Below are positions 44,813-53,329 of a stretch of DNA of 64,000 bases, one piece after another. Position 1 is the stretch's first letter, and every line of letters starts with the position of its first letter. Under the pieces are notes generated by a model. That model was not told where the DNA came from and did no database searches. It worked only from the letters and a program-made list of their open reading frames with translations. A program made the position numbers and the translations under genes. The DNA lies in NCBI GenBank assembly GCA_031216915.1, contig CM062292.1, forward strand, positions 6,139,920 through 6,203,919, written 5' to 3'. Source of the stretch: Pictodentalium vernedei (Eukaryota; Mollusca; Scaphopoda; Dentaliida; Dentaliidae).

Positions 44813-45054
44813 CTGGTAGAGTGCTGGAAGCCCATTTTTGGGCTTTATCCTGAAGTGCAGGTACCACGGCTTAAAGGCTTGATATTCTGTGGATGTGCTT
44901 CAATTAATTCTTGATGTGATATTATTTAGTCTGGATGGAATTGCCCTGCTACAATTTATGGGAGAGTGCCTGTAGGCACTCTCCCATAAATTGTAGCAAG
45001 GCAATAACATGTGAACAAAATTTTAACACCTCAAAAAACTTAGCACTCTACCAG
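44813..45054. mobile_element. TTAA-flanked MITE with CTGGTAGAGTGCT ends
   Basis: TTAA at 44809-44812 and 45055-45058 flanks CTGGTAGAGTGCT and its complement AGCACTCTACCAG. An inner perfect hairpin at about 44949-45004 uses CTACAATTTATGGGAGAGTG arms. It is unrelated in sequence to family A but uses the same target. It sits between the polymerase and ATPase genes. Confidence 0.88.
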
Positions 45055-45199
45055 TTAAAGAATAGATTCTTCAGAAACCATATTTGAGTTAAATACACAT
45101 TGAAAAAGAATACCTTGTCATCGATTTGAAGAATCCATGGAAGAAAGTAGTATATAAGATAGTGATACAAGTTTTTCTCACAAAAACTAATTATAGCAT

Positions 45200-45634
45200 G
45201 AAGTGAATATCTATTGTTTCAGTATCCCTGTTATATTTTCATCGCAGGACCAGGTGGTTCATGAAAAACAGAATTTGTTTAAAAAACTGATTGATATGAA
45301 ACATGATTTATTTCAAATTATACCTCAGAAAATCACTTAGTGTTATAAAGAATTGCAAAAGACCTATACTTTACTTAAAGAAAGTGAAGACATCAAATTC
45401 ATTGAAGGTATTCCCAATGATGAATTTGACATTGTCAGTGATATCACTATACCACATCTTGTAGTTTTCAATCATGTGTTAGGAGATAAAGATGAAGAAA
45501 AATTCAAATTATGGTTTACTCATAAAGGACATCACCGAAGTGCAAGTGTTATTTACATAACACAAAATATGTTTCAACAATCTAAATCTAGTCATACTAT
45601 ACATTTAAATGCAAATTATATGATTTTTATATAG
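45200..45634 (+). pseudogene. Polinton packaging ATPase (A32/FtsK-HerA type), inactivated
   Basis: Such ATPases drive DNA into viral capsids. The Walker A loop at 45247-45270 reads GPGGS, then TGA (45262-45264), then KT, so the invariant glycine codon has become a stop. A further TAG lies near 45338. The C-terminal half is open: DIKFIEGIPNDEFD, then LVVFNHVL at the Walker B site. There two acidic residues are expected and Asn-His is found. FTHKGHHRSASVIYITQNMF, the conserved sensor-like segment, and LNANYMIF follow. The signal ends at 45634. Three independent lesions show long-term loss of function. Confidence 0.88.
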
Positions 45635-46264
45635 ATCTTGCAACAAAATGAAATATTATATTAAAACTGGGTGGTGGTGGGTTTTTTGGTGGTGTTATTA
45701 TTTGATTAATTTAAATCGATGAAATGGGTATAAAGTAACTAGAAAATTTTGTTCAGCATTCCAGAAGAACACACATAAGAGAAGAAAGTCACCTAAAAAA
45801 CATCAAGTTTATATGAGGAGATAAAAAAAACAATGAAAGGTAGGACCTAAATGCATGTTCACAAATCTTGAAATTGCACCTCATAATTCTCCAACTATCA
45901 AGCATACAAAAACAAAAGCATTAATTGTAAACAATCTTCAAAAACAAAAAAAGTATCCCCACTTAAGTTAACACATGTACTGTCAATAGCAAAGGAAGAT
46001 GTAAAAATGTAAATCATAAACCAATGCATTCTGTACAAAACACAGAGTATGTACAACTAAAAGAAAAGTTTCCACAATGACACGTTTTACAGCATTAAAT
46101 TCTCCTAAACCTACTCACAGAATAAGATCTTACTTTGAGTGAAAATGTTTTAAAAAATAAAGTGGACTCTTCACACATATATAAATAGCAATACATTTTA
46201 TTTGTTTCATTTCATCCATAGATACTGATAGAGAAGGGTGGTAAGACAAAATAAGAAACACAAA
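45635..46264. other. Degenerate spacer between ATPase and small-protein gene
   Basis: AT-rich sequence with short basic frames (for example FTNLEIAPHNSPTIKHTKTK near 45860) that may be remnants of a small Polinton gene. No family is supported. Confidence 0.4.
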
Positions 46265-46291
46265 AATCCTTTAGTGCTAAAATGTGGTGGT

Positions 46292-46609
46292 ATGTTAATG
46301 GCATTGAGTCAAACTCCTCCAGCATTTCAAAAAGAAATAATAAGAAATTCACCTAAAGAATAAACTAATTGTTTGTCAGAATGTAGTAATAATCTTTTTA
46401 AATGCAATGAACATCTAACACTTAGTCAGAAACAAAAAACGCATCTGAAGCATAAAGACCTAAGAACACTTGTTAGTAAATCAGTTTCTGTTAAAAAGAA
46501 CAAAAAAATATTAAATCAAAAAGGTGTTTTTTCACCATTACTTGGATTACTTGCTCCAGTGATTAGACTTGCAAAATATCTTGGAAATAAATTAGTCAGT
46601 AAAATATGA
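46292..46609 (+). pseudogene. Small conserved Polinton protein upstream of integrase
   Basis: The frame from ATG at 46292 reads LMALSQTPPAFQKEII, then a stop at about 46361. It continues in the same frame: NCLSECSNNLFKCN, LVSKSVSVKKNKK, then a hydrophobic end, FSPLLGLLAPVIRLA. This layout is a common small gene in animal Polintons: an N-terminal helix pair, a Cys/Lys-rich middle and a glycine-poor hydrophobic tail. The function is not established, though a core or membrane-active virion role has been considered. It overlaps the next gene by ATGA at 46606. Only the nonsense codon separates it from being complete. Confidence 0.6.
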
Positions 46610-47514
46610 TGAAAATGGCTATTGTATCTTATTATCTATTAGAAGATATGCAGTGGTTTAGAAAATAGAAAGCTCAACATCCTAGATTACCAAGTGCAGT
46701 ATTTGTAACTTGTGTACCAAAGTTTACAATCCTACAATAATCAATTTCGTTATTTAATTTGTGTCACTGATGTATTTTCAAAATATGCCTGGGTAGTACC
46801 ATCCATAATAATCTGGTGAGACATTAACATAATCATTTCAAACTATTTTGAAAACTTCTGGGTGTAAACCATTATCATTACAATCTAATAAAGGTTCTGA
46901 AAATAAGGTGGTGCAGAAATGTTTGAGGATAGAAAATCTTCATTTTTTCACAACAGAAAATCCTGAAACAAAAACAAGTATTGCGGAACAATTTCGATGT
47001 ACATTGAAAACATTAAGATACATTGATGTGTTACAAAACTTAGTAGATAGTTACAATCATAGTTTTCATCAGAGTATTCAAAGAACTCCTGCTTCTGTAT
47101 CTATAGAAAATAAAGTAGAAGTTTCTCAATATTTGTATGGAGAAAAAAACTCAAAAGAAAAAAATACATTTTCAAATTGGTGATTTAGTGCATATTAATA
47201 AAACCAAACATACATTTGAAAAAGAGTATTTACTGAATTGGACAAACAAATTATTTAAAATTACACCACCTACTTACAAACATAAAGATTTAAGTGAAGA
47301 AATAGTTTGGGGTACATTTTATCCTCTTTACAGTTTCTTGGGCAGTTTCAACACAGTTTATCCTCAGGAAATTCAACATATAAAAGATGATAAAAAATAT
47401 CTTATTGAATTAGTTCTTGACAGATGGTCAAGACTTGTGGGTAAGAAAAAAGTACATTGGGAAGGATATCCAAAAACATTTAATAGTTGGATTACCGAAA
47501 CTGATTTGATATAA
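46606..47514 (+). pseudogene. Polinton retroviral-type integrase with chromodomain, broken
   Basis: The integrase inserts the element into chromosomes. The N-terminal part is badly eroded. In the catalytic core YLICVTDVFSKYAWVVP (about 46751-46800) is recognisable. The strand normally carrying the second aspartate reads LQSNKGSEN, with Asn in place of Asp. The glutamate region, TSIAEQFRCTLK, is retained. A frameshift near 47150 leads to GDLVHINKTKHTFEK and WGTFYPLYSF, and then a C-terminal chromodomain-like segment: YLIELVLDRWSR, KVHWEGYPKTFNSWI. The last 126 codons are open. Not functional as written. Confidence 0.9.
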
Positions 47515-47629
47515 AAACAAAAACGTCATCAAATATGAAACTTCATTACCTCATGAAAGCACAAGTGATGATGTACAAAGTCTGCAAAATTAATAATTTA
47601 AAATTTGCAAGAATCGTGTTGTAAAAAAC

Positions 47630-47812
47630 CATGTGACTTATTTTACACAGATTATTATCATTTATGGTATTATAATTACTGCCATTACACATCTTAGTTT
47701 ACAAAGCCCTGATAAAGAATTGTGGGTAGTGTTATTAAGTAATTCTTTAGGATATATTCTTCCATGTCCAGGTTTAAAATATTTGAAACAACTACAAGAT
47801 AAGAACAAATGA
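47630..47812 (+). CDS. Small single-membrane-span protein of the Polinton
   Basis: The frame contains one hydrophobic segment, IIIIYGIIITAITHLSL, followed by ELWVVLLSNSLGYILPCPGL and a short Lys-rich tail ending DKNK. Small hydrophobic proteins ending in a Leu-Gly-Tyr-x-Leu-Pro motif occur upstream of the minor capsid gene in other Polintons. The role is unknown. No clear ATG starts it, so the 5' end is uncertain. The stop overlaps the next start as ATGA at 47809. Confidence 0.5.
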   Translation, partial: HVTYFTQIIIIYGIIITAITHLSLQSPDKELWVVLLSNSLGYILPCPGLKYLKQLQDKNK

Positions 47813-48654
47813 ATTCATTTTATGTAACACTTCTGAGCGATAGTTCTTTGAATATGTTTCCAAATAATACACAATGTTGTTATTCAAACACAGTTACCTA
47901 AACCCATTCATCTTGATAAAAAATGATGGGAATTAGGTTTAGTTAAAGTAATTTTACCCTCAGAGTAAAAAAATATTACACATGGAGAATCTGTTTTTAA
48001 ATCATTGTGACAGAGAGCAAATATCGACTCATATCAATAAATCATCTCTGAAACATACGATTCACAAAGGTGTTGCTGTTGTTGAATTAAATATTTTAGC
48101 AGGTGCTTATACAAATGGCGGTTATGTCAAAGATGCAATGCAATCAGATATTCTAGAAAAACTTGGAGATATATTTAAAACATTTTATTTATCATTTCAT
48201 GTTCGATATTCACATCTCCAAGGCCGTGTAAAAATAAGAGGAAATAGTATTGGAAAAGTGGGTATTGAAATGTCACAAAGTTTATTACAAAAACTGAGAT
48301 GTAAAAATAATTTTCCTGTCATGTTTCCTAACACGGGAATAGATGCATTTAAATATAATGTTGATTTAAATACTGATTTCAATCAACTTTTTATTTATTC
48401 ACACATTGCAGATTATACATTTTTAGGTGATACTGAATCACCTATTTTATGAGTAATTCCCTTTGAATCATGAAAAGAATGTCAACACATTCACAATAAA
48501 TTTGATGATGTACATTACATACCAGTATCAAAATCTTATTTTGATCAGATTAGTATAAATATAAATGGAATCACTGGTAAACCTATTCAGTTTGTCAGTG
48601 GTAAGACTGTAGTAAAGTTACATTTTAGAGAGCAGAACAAATTAATTATAAAAA
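47809..48654 (+). pseudogene. Polinton minor capsid protein (penton-type jelly roll), broken
   Basis: This is the single-jelly-roll vertex protein of Polinton virions. ATG at 47809 opens NSFYVTLLSDSSLNMFPNNT, the characteristic start, and is followed within 30 codons by a stop and frameshift (PKPIHLD in another frame). A 156-codon frame (47982-48452) covers the centre: HTIHKGVAVVELN, YLSFHVRYSHLQGRVKI, FIYSHIADYTFLGD. After another stop the end is readable as HYIPVSKSYFDQISI and VVKLHFREQN. At least three lesions are seen. It is followed directly by the small gene at 48655. Confidence 0.88.
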
Positions 48655-48954
48655 ATGATGCCTGTATCTCAAGGTATACCACGTCAATATGGGTATGGAT
48701 TAGGTTCTATTTTTCGTACAGCATTGAGAACAGCTGTACCATTTGCAAAACCCATAGCATAAAATGCATTGCAAGTTTAAAACATGGGGTACAGATGACA
48801 AAAGAACTTTTTAGGAAAACGTAAAGCTCCTAAAGAAATTTTATTCATTCATGGAAAAAATCTTTAGAAATCAGTTGGTGAATCTACTTAAGGTATAAAA
48901 AGACGAAAAGGAAAAGCAGTAAGTCCTGCTAAGACATATTCTCAAAGCGGATAG
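48655..48954 (+). pseudogene. Small basic Polinton virion-type protein, broken
   Basis: MMPVSQGIPRQYGYGLGSIF opens the gene, followed by RTALRTAVPFAKPIA and a stop. Later frames contain LGKRKAPKEILF, KSVGES, IKRRKGKAVSP and YSQSG before TAG at 48952. A Gly/aromatic start, an amphipathic helix and a Lys/Arg tail are typical of small core or internal virion proteins located between the two capsid genes. Specific function unassigned. Confidence 0.6.
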
Positions 48955-48974
48955 ATGTACAGAGCTCCTATAAA

Positions 48975-50154
48975 ATGAAATACAAGACCCCTTGAAATAT
49001 TTGATTAAAATCAGAATTTTTAATTCCAATACAAACAACCAAGTGGTTAGATCTTGCAGTATCTACACTTGAAGTTCAATTTAAAATTACAAAACAAGAT
49101 GGGAGTTCTTTGGCTCCAGATTCACAAATTTCTCCCATTAATAATTTTTTTTCAAAGAATGTTTAGCAAAACTGATGTCACATTGAATGGCAATCCTATC
49201 ACCACCAATACAGATTTAAGTCCTAAAAAGGGATATTTGGAGAATTTTCTTAGTTATTCAAGAGAACTGAAAAAATCGCAATTGTCTGCAGTGAAATATT
49301 GCATTTAGATTCTCCTTGCACACATACTGAAGTTGCAAAAAGTTAATCTAACAAAGGTTGACTGAACACATGCAAAATTAATTGGTGCTAGCAAGTCTGT
49401 ACAGTTAAGAGGAAAACTACATTTTGATCTATTTGTGCAAGAAAAATATTTACCAAATGGAGCTGAGATGAGAATTAAATTGCATCGTACTCCATCTACA
49501 TTTTGTCTGATTGGTGGTGAACATGGTGAAAATTGAAATTCAAAAAGCTATTTTTAAAATACTTGCATTAGATTTAATTCCAAAATTTGCAAATGAACTT
49601 AATGCACAAATAGATCGTCCAAGCTACAAAATACCCAAAAGGCATGTAAAAATTAAAACATTTACAATTGGAAATGGTCTTCATTCAAAAATAAAAGATC
49701 ATCTATTTCATAAACCGATGCCAAAACAAATTATTCTTGGCTTAGTATCTTATAGAGATATAAATGGAGATATTGGCACAACTCCATTTAATTTCCAACA
49801 TTTCAATTTGAATAAGTTGGAAGTAACAGTAGAGGGACATTCCATTAAATCACGTCCCTTCGAACCAAATTGCAAAGGGGTACTTTATCTAAATTCATAT
49901 TTATCATTGTGCAAAACCAATCATTTAATTTATCTTTGCAGGATTATGCAAGAGGATATACCCTTTGGGGAATGGATTTGACACCTGATCAGTGTAGTAG
50001 TGGGCCATTGGCTCATCCTATAAAATGTGGTAATCTTCGAACGGAACTTCAGTTTGCTCAAGCTCTTCAAGAGGTGATCAACGTTGTCGTCTATGCAAAA
50101 TTTGATAGTGAGCTAGAGATCAACGGATTTAGAGAAGTGATATTTGACTATTAG
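48975..50154 (+). pseudogene. Polinton major capsid protein (double jelly roll), broken
   Basis: This is the main shell protein, related to adenovirus hexon and other double-jelly-roll capsids. Readable pieces in order are PIQTTKWLDLAVSTLEVQF, LAPDSQISPINNFF, then MFSKTDVTLNGNPITTNTD and KKGYLENFLSYSRELKKSQL. Next come LRGKLHFDLFVQEKYLPNGA, then GLVSYRDINGDIGTTPFNFQ. The well-preserved end is DYARGYTLWGMDLTPDQCSS, GNLRTELQFAQAL and VNVVVYAKFDSELEI, closing at FDY with stop at 50154 (the last ten or so residues vary little in the family). At least five frameshifts or stops separate them. Confidence 0.9.
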
Positions 50155-50158
50155 ATAG

Positions 50159-50503
50159 ATGTTTCAGTGTGAGCATTGCAAGATGTATGAAGTAAAATTA
50201 CAAACATGTTTTCAAGAATGCGTAGTGATAGAACTGAAACAGTCAATTAAACAGACAAAGAAAAATAACTGTGACGAATGTTGATCACACACAAGAACGT
50301 TAATAGATATGTACATTGCAGAATGTTTACAGAAACTGTGTCCAATGACTATAGTATATAATCTCCACAAGAAAGCAAGCAAAATAAACTTATTAGAATA
50401 TTGTGCTGGTATAGACTTTGAAATAGGCTGCCAAATAGATATTCAAACGTGGGCAGATTTAATTAAAAGAAACTGGTCATATTATACAGCATATCTTGAT
50501 TAA
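50159..50503 (+). pseudogene. Unrecognised Cys-rich Polinton gene between capsid and protease
   Basis: One frame runs 50159-50503 with a single TGA near 50282. The first part has paired cysteines: FQCEHCKMYE, LQTCFQEC, NNCDEC. The second reads IAECLQKLCPMTIVYNLHKK, then LLEYCAGIDFEIGCQIDIQT, ending RNWSYYTAYLD. The CxxC pairs suggest zinc binding. It is in the capsid-protease interval with 4-bp spacing to the capsid stop. I cannot assign it to any family. Confidence 0.55.
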
Positions 50504-50537
50504 CGGCTCCATTCCAGCCCTTTTCAAGACTAAGAAG

Positions 50538-51009
50538 ATGGAAATCACACAATTACATTATATATTTGACAGTTCTCAAAGGTTATCATCCTTAAATGGG
50601 AAAGTGGGTTCAAAAGACTTGTTACCAAAACGAAAAACCTGAACATGGACAAGCATATTCTGTGAACACAGATTCACCGAAAGAGCCAGGAGAACATTGG
50701 ATTGCAATATATTTTAAAGACAATCATTCTGCTGTCTACTTTAATTTACATGGTTTACCTCCAAAGGATAGAGACATATACAATTTCATAATGAAAAACA
50801 CAAATTCCTGGACAATAAATACAATGAAACTACAAAGTGATTTTAGTACTGTGTGTGGAATGTACTGTATATTTGCTTTAGATCATCTTGCAAAGGGATA
50901 TGATTTAGAGACAGTTCTTACTATAAAATTTCACCCAAGACATTTCCAAGAAAACGACAGAGATGTTGTACATCGCTTTAAGCAAAACTGTAGACAATAT
51001 TTAAAATGA
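50538..51009 (+). pseudogene. Adenain/Ulp1-like maturation cysteine protease, one frameshift
   Basis: The protease would process virion proteins. ATG at 50538 opens MEITQLHYIFDSSQRLSSLN and KDLLPK. A frameshift near 50630 moves the signal into the frame of 50596-51009. There the catalytic histidine sits in GEHWIAIYF and the cysteine in STVCGMYCIFAL. The position normally occupied by an acidic residue in a YFDSYG-like motif reads YFNLHGLPP, so the Asp is Asn. The end, DRDVVHRFKQNCRQYLK, is typical. The C-terminal 120 codons are open. Confidence 0.88.
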
Positions 51010-51381
51010 CTGTGTAGGAATAAAATATCAGGTGTCAAAACAAAATTCCAAAGGTATTTTTTCCATTACACTTTTTTATTTTCTTTTTGTGAGATAGTAA
51101 AAAAGTCATTCATCTATTATATAAATATCATAAGAAATCCATTATGTAACACAACTAGGATTTTTTTAGTTTGTTCTTGTTTTATTTCATCCAGACAGTA
51201 AATGAGAGACTGAATACTTTCATTCCGTTTTATTCAATTATCTCGATGTAAATAGGTTTTTTCATGGATAGGTAAACTCAGATCTTGGTGTACATACGTT
51301 CAGTTCATGACATTATATCGAATTAACTTTAAATAAATTTGTGTTTTCTGTTAAAGCTTCTGTGACAGTTTTGTTGATTTG
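51010..51381. other. AT-rich non-coding sequence near the right end of the Polinton
   Basis: No gene is recognised. TGTGACAG, near 51360, recurs inverted at 51590. The Polinton terminal repeat was looked for here and was not found. Confidence 0.4.
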
Positions 51382-51625
51382 TTAGGTGAGTCCTATAATC
51401 CCTTTTTTATCGCCGCCTCCTGCACATCCCACCAGTAAAACAGAGTCAAGAGTCACTTCTCTTTTTGCTGTGAGTGCTAGGTTAATATTGTATGCATCTC
51501 TATCAAATTTTATATTTTGAAAAAACTCTTTTCAAAATTTGAAAAGTTGATAGACAATCATATAATCCTAAATATTTGACACCTAAAACAACTGTCACAG
51601 AAAGTTCAACCACAACGCTTGCCAT
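51382..51625 (-). pseudogene. Unrecognised hydrophobic protein gene at the right end, minus strand
   Basis: ATG at 51625 reads MASVVVELSVTVVLGVKYLG and LYDCLSTFQILKRVFSKYK. A frameshift near 51510 continues as RDAYNINLALTAKREVTLDS and VLLVGCAGGGDKKGIIGLT, with TAA at 51382-51384. Joined length would be about 80 residues: a hydrophobic N-terminus and a Gly-rich turn after a beta-like stretch. Part of it is duplicated at 51710-51850. Opposite orientation to the capsid block and location at the element edge suggest an early or accessory Polinton gene. Family unknown. Confidence 0.45.
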
Positions 51626-51850
51626 CAAGTTTTTTTCATTTTATTTTTTCTTCTTAGCTTTTCGAGAAAGCAGAGAAATAGAAACAAGATATCCTAAAAC
51701 TGTTTGACAAAAAATAGAGTCAAGAGTCACTTATCTTTTTACTGTGAATGCTAGGTTAATATTGTATGCATCTCTATGAAATTTAATATTTTGAAAAAAC
51801 TTTTTCAAAATGTGAAAAGCTGATACACAATCATATAATCAGAGACATTT
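51437..51850. repeat. Direct duplication of about 140 bp
   Basis: Sequence 51437-51575 (AGAGTCAAGAGTCACTTCTC, GTTAATATTGTATGCATCTC, GACAATCATATAATC) recurs at 51715-51845 with scattered differences. The second copy is out of frame for the minus-strand gene, so it is a partial gene duplication. Confidence 0.8.
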
Positions 51851-52097
51851 AACCCTTTACCTAACGAATCGCCCGCATCCGCCCGCGTAATTTGCAAATT
51901 AAGAAGTTGAAAAAATTATATTTTTCAAAATATTTCAACAAAACCATATCATGTGACCCCTCATTGGAACGAGCTCATCGAGCTCGTTCCAATGATGGGT
52001 CACATGTTATGGTTTTGTTGAAATATTTGGAAAAAATTTAAATAATAGTAATTAAAATAATAAATTTTGATATTCTCTACATTGGGTAAAGGGTTAA
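51849..52097. mobile_element. Palindromic TTAA MITE, family A first subfamily
   Basis: TTAACCCTTTACCTAACGAA at the left and CATTGGGTAAAGGGTTAA at the right are flanked by TTAA. The central arms are TTGGAACGAGCTCATCGAG and its near complement. It may mark or overlie the right border of the Polinton. Confidence 0.88.
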
Positions 52098-52099
52098 AC

Positions 52100-52440
52100 A
52101 GTTCGCCAGAGTGCTTCCAGGGCAGCCTATGGGTAAATCAGTGCCAAGAGGCGATGGCACTATGGAGAACTAATTTAACACAGAATTTCCAATAGACATT
52201 TTTTCCCCAGAGTAAATCGGTGGACATAATATGGCAGAAAAAATGTCTATGGGACTTTTAGTGTTTAATCAGTTCGCCATAGTACACACGACCCTGTGTT
52301 TACTCTGGCGAACAAAATGTCTATGGGAAGATCAGTGTTAAATCAGTTCACCATAGCACACACGACCCTCGATTTACTCTGGCGAACAAAATGTCTATGG
52401 GAAATTCAGTGTTAAATAAGTTCGCCATAGAATCATCCCC
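52100..52440. repeat. Repeat with CGCCATAG...TTTACTCTGGCG units, right of the Polinton
   Basis: Four units of 80-90 bp contain ACACGACCCT, TTTACTCTGGCGAACAAAAT and GTCTATGGGAA. The first is in opposite orientation to the last three. The same family is at 30345-30540. Confidence 0.8.
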
Positions 52441-52444
52441 TACT

Positions 52445-52690
52445 ACTGCTGTTTTAGAGAAACAAACAAGTGCTCGTGAGGTAATTTCCGATATTCACTG
52501 AAATAGCGTAGATTTCGTTTTATTATAATTATGCTGCGTGACATTTTCCTTCGAGGCGACGTCATGCGCCGAAGCGTGGCGTTATTCAGGAAGAGATATT
52601 CCTCGTTATCCAAGTCGATAGATATCAAGAAATATCTTTCAGATAACTTGTGATAATTCAGAGACTGGCAAATAATAAATTTACCTTTAC
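52445..52690. repeat. Repeat family C, copy 3, ending at the exon acceptor
   Basis: Shares GTAGATTTCGTTTTATTATA, TTCGAGGCGACGTCATGCGC and AAGAAATATCTTTCAGATAA with 4700-5290. It reaches to within a few bases of the CTTTACAG acceptor at 52692, so the repeat may contribute the branch region of this intron. Confidence 0.65.
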
Positions 52691-52692
52691 AG

Positions 52693-52812
52693 GGATGGTT
52701 TGAAAGTCTTCGGCAAGAGGTTTTCTTGGATAATATCTACGTAACTATGGTATGTCCCGGCTCTACGTTCTCCAATAATCTGCGTTATGCTTTCACTGAT
52801 GCACCAGGACAG
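52693..52812 (+). CDS. DHRS7: DHRS7-like short-chain dehydrogenase/reductase, exon after the catalytic motif
   Basis: The exon lies between CTTTACAG and GTAAGT and has exactly 40 codons, phase 0 at both ends. It reads GWFESLRQEVFLDNIYVTMV, then CPGSTFSNNLRYAFTDAPGQ. The helix GWFESLR follows the YxxxK helix of the SDR fold. VCPGSTFSNN corresponds to the PG motif loop next to the nicotinamide (CPGPVQSN in vertebrate DHRS7). Junctions to 18953 and 62263 keep frame. Confidence 0.93.
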
Positions 52813-52989
52813 GTAAGTGCATAAACATCTTCACAAGCACCCCTATCGCAGCAGCAGAACGTTCTTATATTATGCATGACATATTTGCTACGTCATTTCG
52901 TAGTAAGTTTGGTCCAAACGACATCTTTGTTCTAGCGCATGTCTACTGGACCAAATAAAAACAACCTTTCGGCGTTCTGAATATATGTT

Positions 52990-53245
52990 CATTTACTGGG
53001 GATTTAACCAAAACTTAGGAGCCATAGTCTGGGTTAGTCGGCTGGATTATCTAGCCACTTGCCGTGAGTATTTCCACGGACGCAATAATACTAGCTCTCA
53101 CACACAAATTATAGGAATAATCATCAAAAATGTTATTATTGAAACACCTGGTACACAATTTTGCTGATGATGAGTTTTATTACCTGGTAAACGCATGCAT
53201 GAACTTCACTGCCAGATCGTGCTTTATGACCAGTCCACGGTGACT
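52990..53245. repeat. Dispersed repeat family H, copy 3
   Basis: Contains TATTTCCACGGACGCAATAA, AATTATAGGAATAATCATCA and a right end ATGACCAGTCCACGGTGACT, the arrangement of the copies at 26035 and 61615. The frame starting at 52985 in it is not a gene. Confidence 0.65.
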
Positions 53246-53250
53246 GTTCT

Positions 53251-53251
53251 G

Positions 53252-53315
<64 letters not shown>
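53251..53315. repeat. ATA microsatellite
   Basis: About 65 bp of uninterrupted AAT repeats. Confidence 0.95.
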
Positions 53316-53317
<2 letters not shown>

Positions 53318-53329
53318 CAAGTCAGACAT

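Larger units (their letters stand above)
33358..51850 (+). mobile_element. Decayed Polinton/Maverick (virus-like DNA element)
   Basis: Gene content identifies it: protein-primed family B polymerase, A32-like packaging ATPase, integrase with chromodomain, penton-type minor capsid, double-jelly-roll major capsid and Ulp1/adenain-like protease. These lie in a compact + strand block. Gene ends overlap as ATGA at 46606 and 47809, typical of these elements. Most genes have stops or frameshifts. A LINE, a Tc1-like element and TTAA MITEs are nested in it. The terminal inverted repeats and 6-bp target duplication were not found, so the borders are approximate. Confidence 0.9.

Noticed and set aside
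50510..50535. A histone-type stem-loop near CAGCCCTTTTCAAG before the protease gene
   Set aside because: The right half does not pair with the left, and it is not positioned after a histone-like frame.
33358..51850. Calling the Polinton an active virus or transposon
   Set aside because: Every replication, packaging and capsid gene has stops, frameshifts or lost catalytic residues, and no terminal repeats were found.
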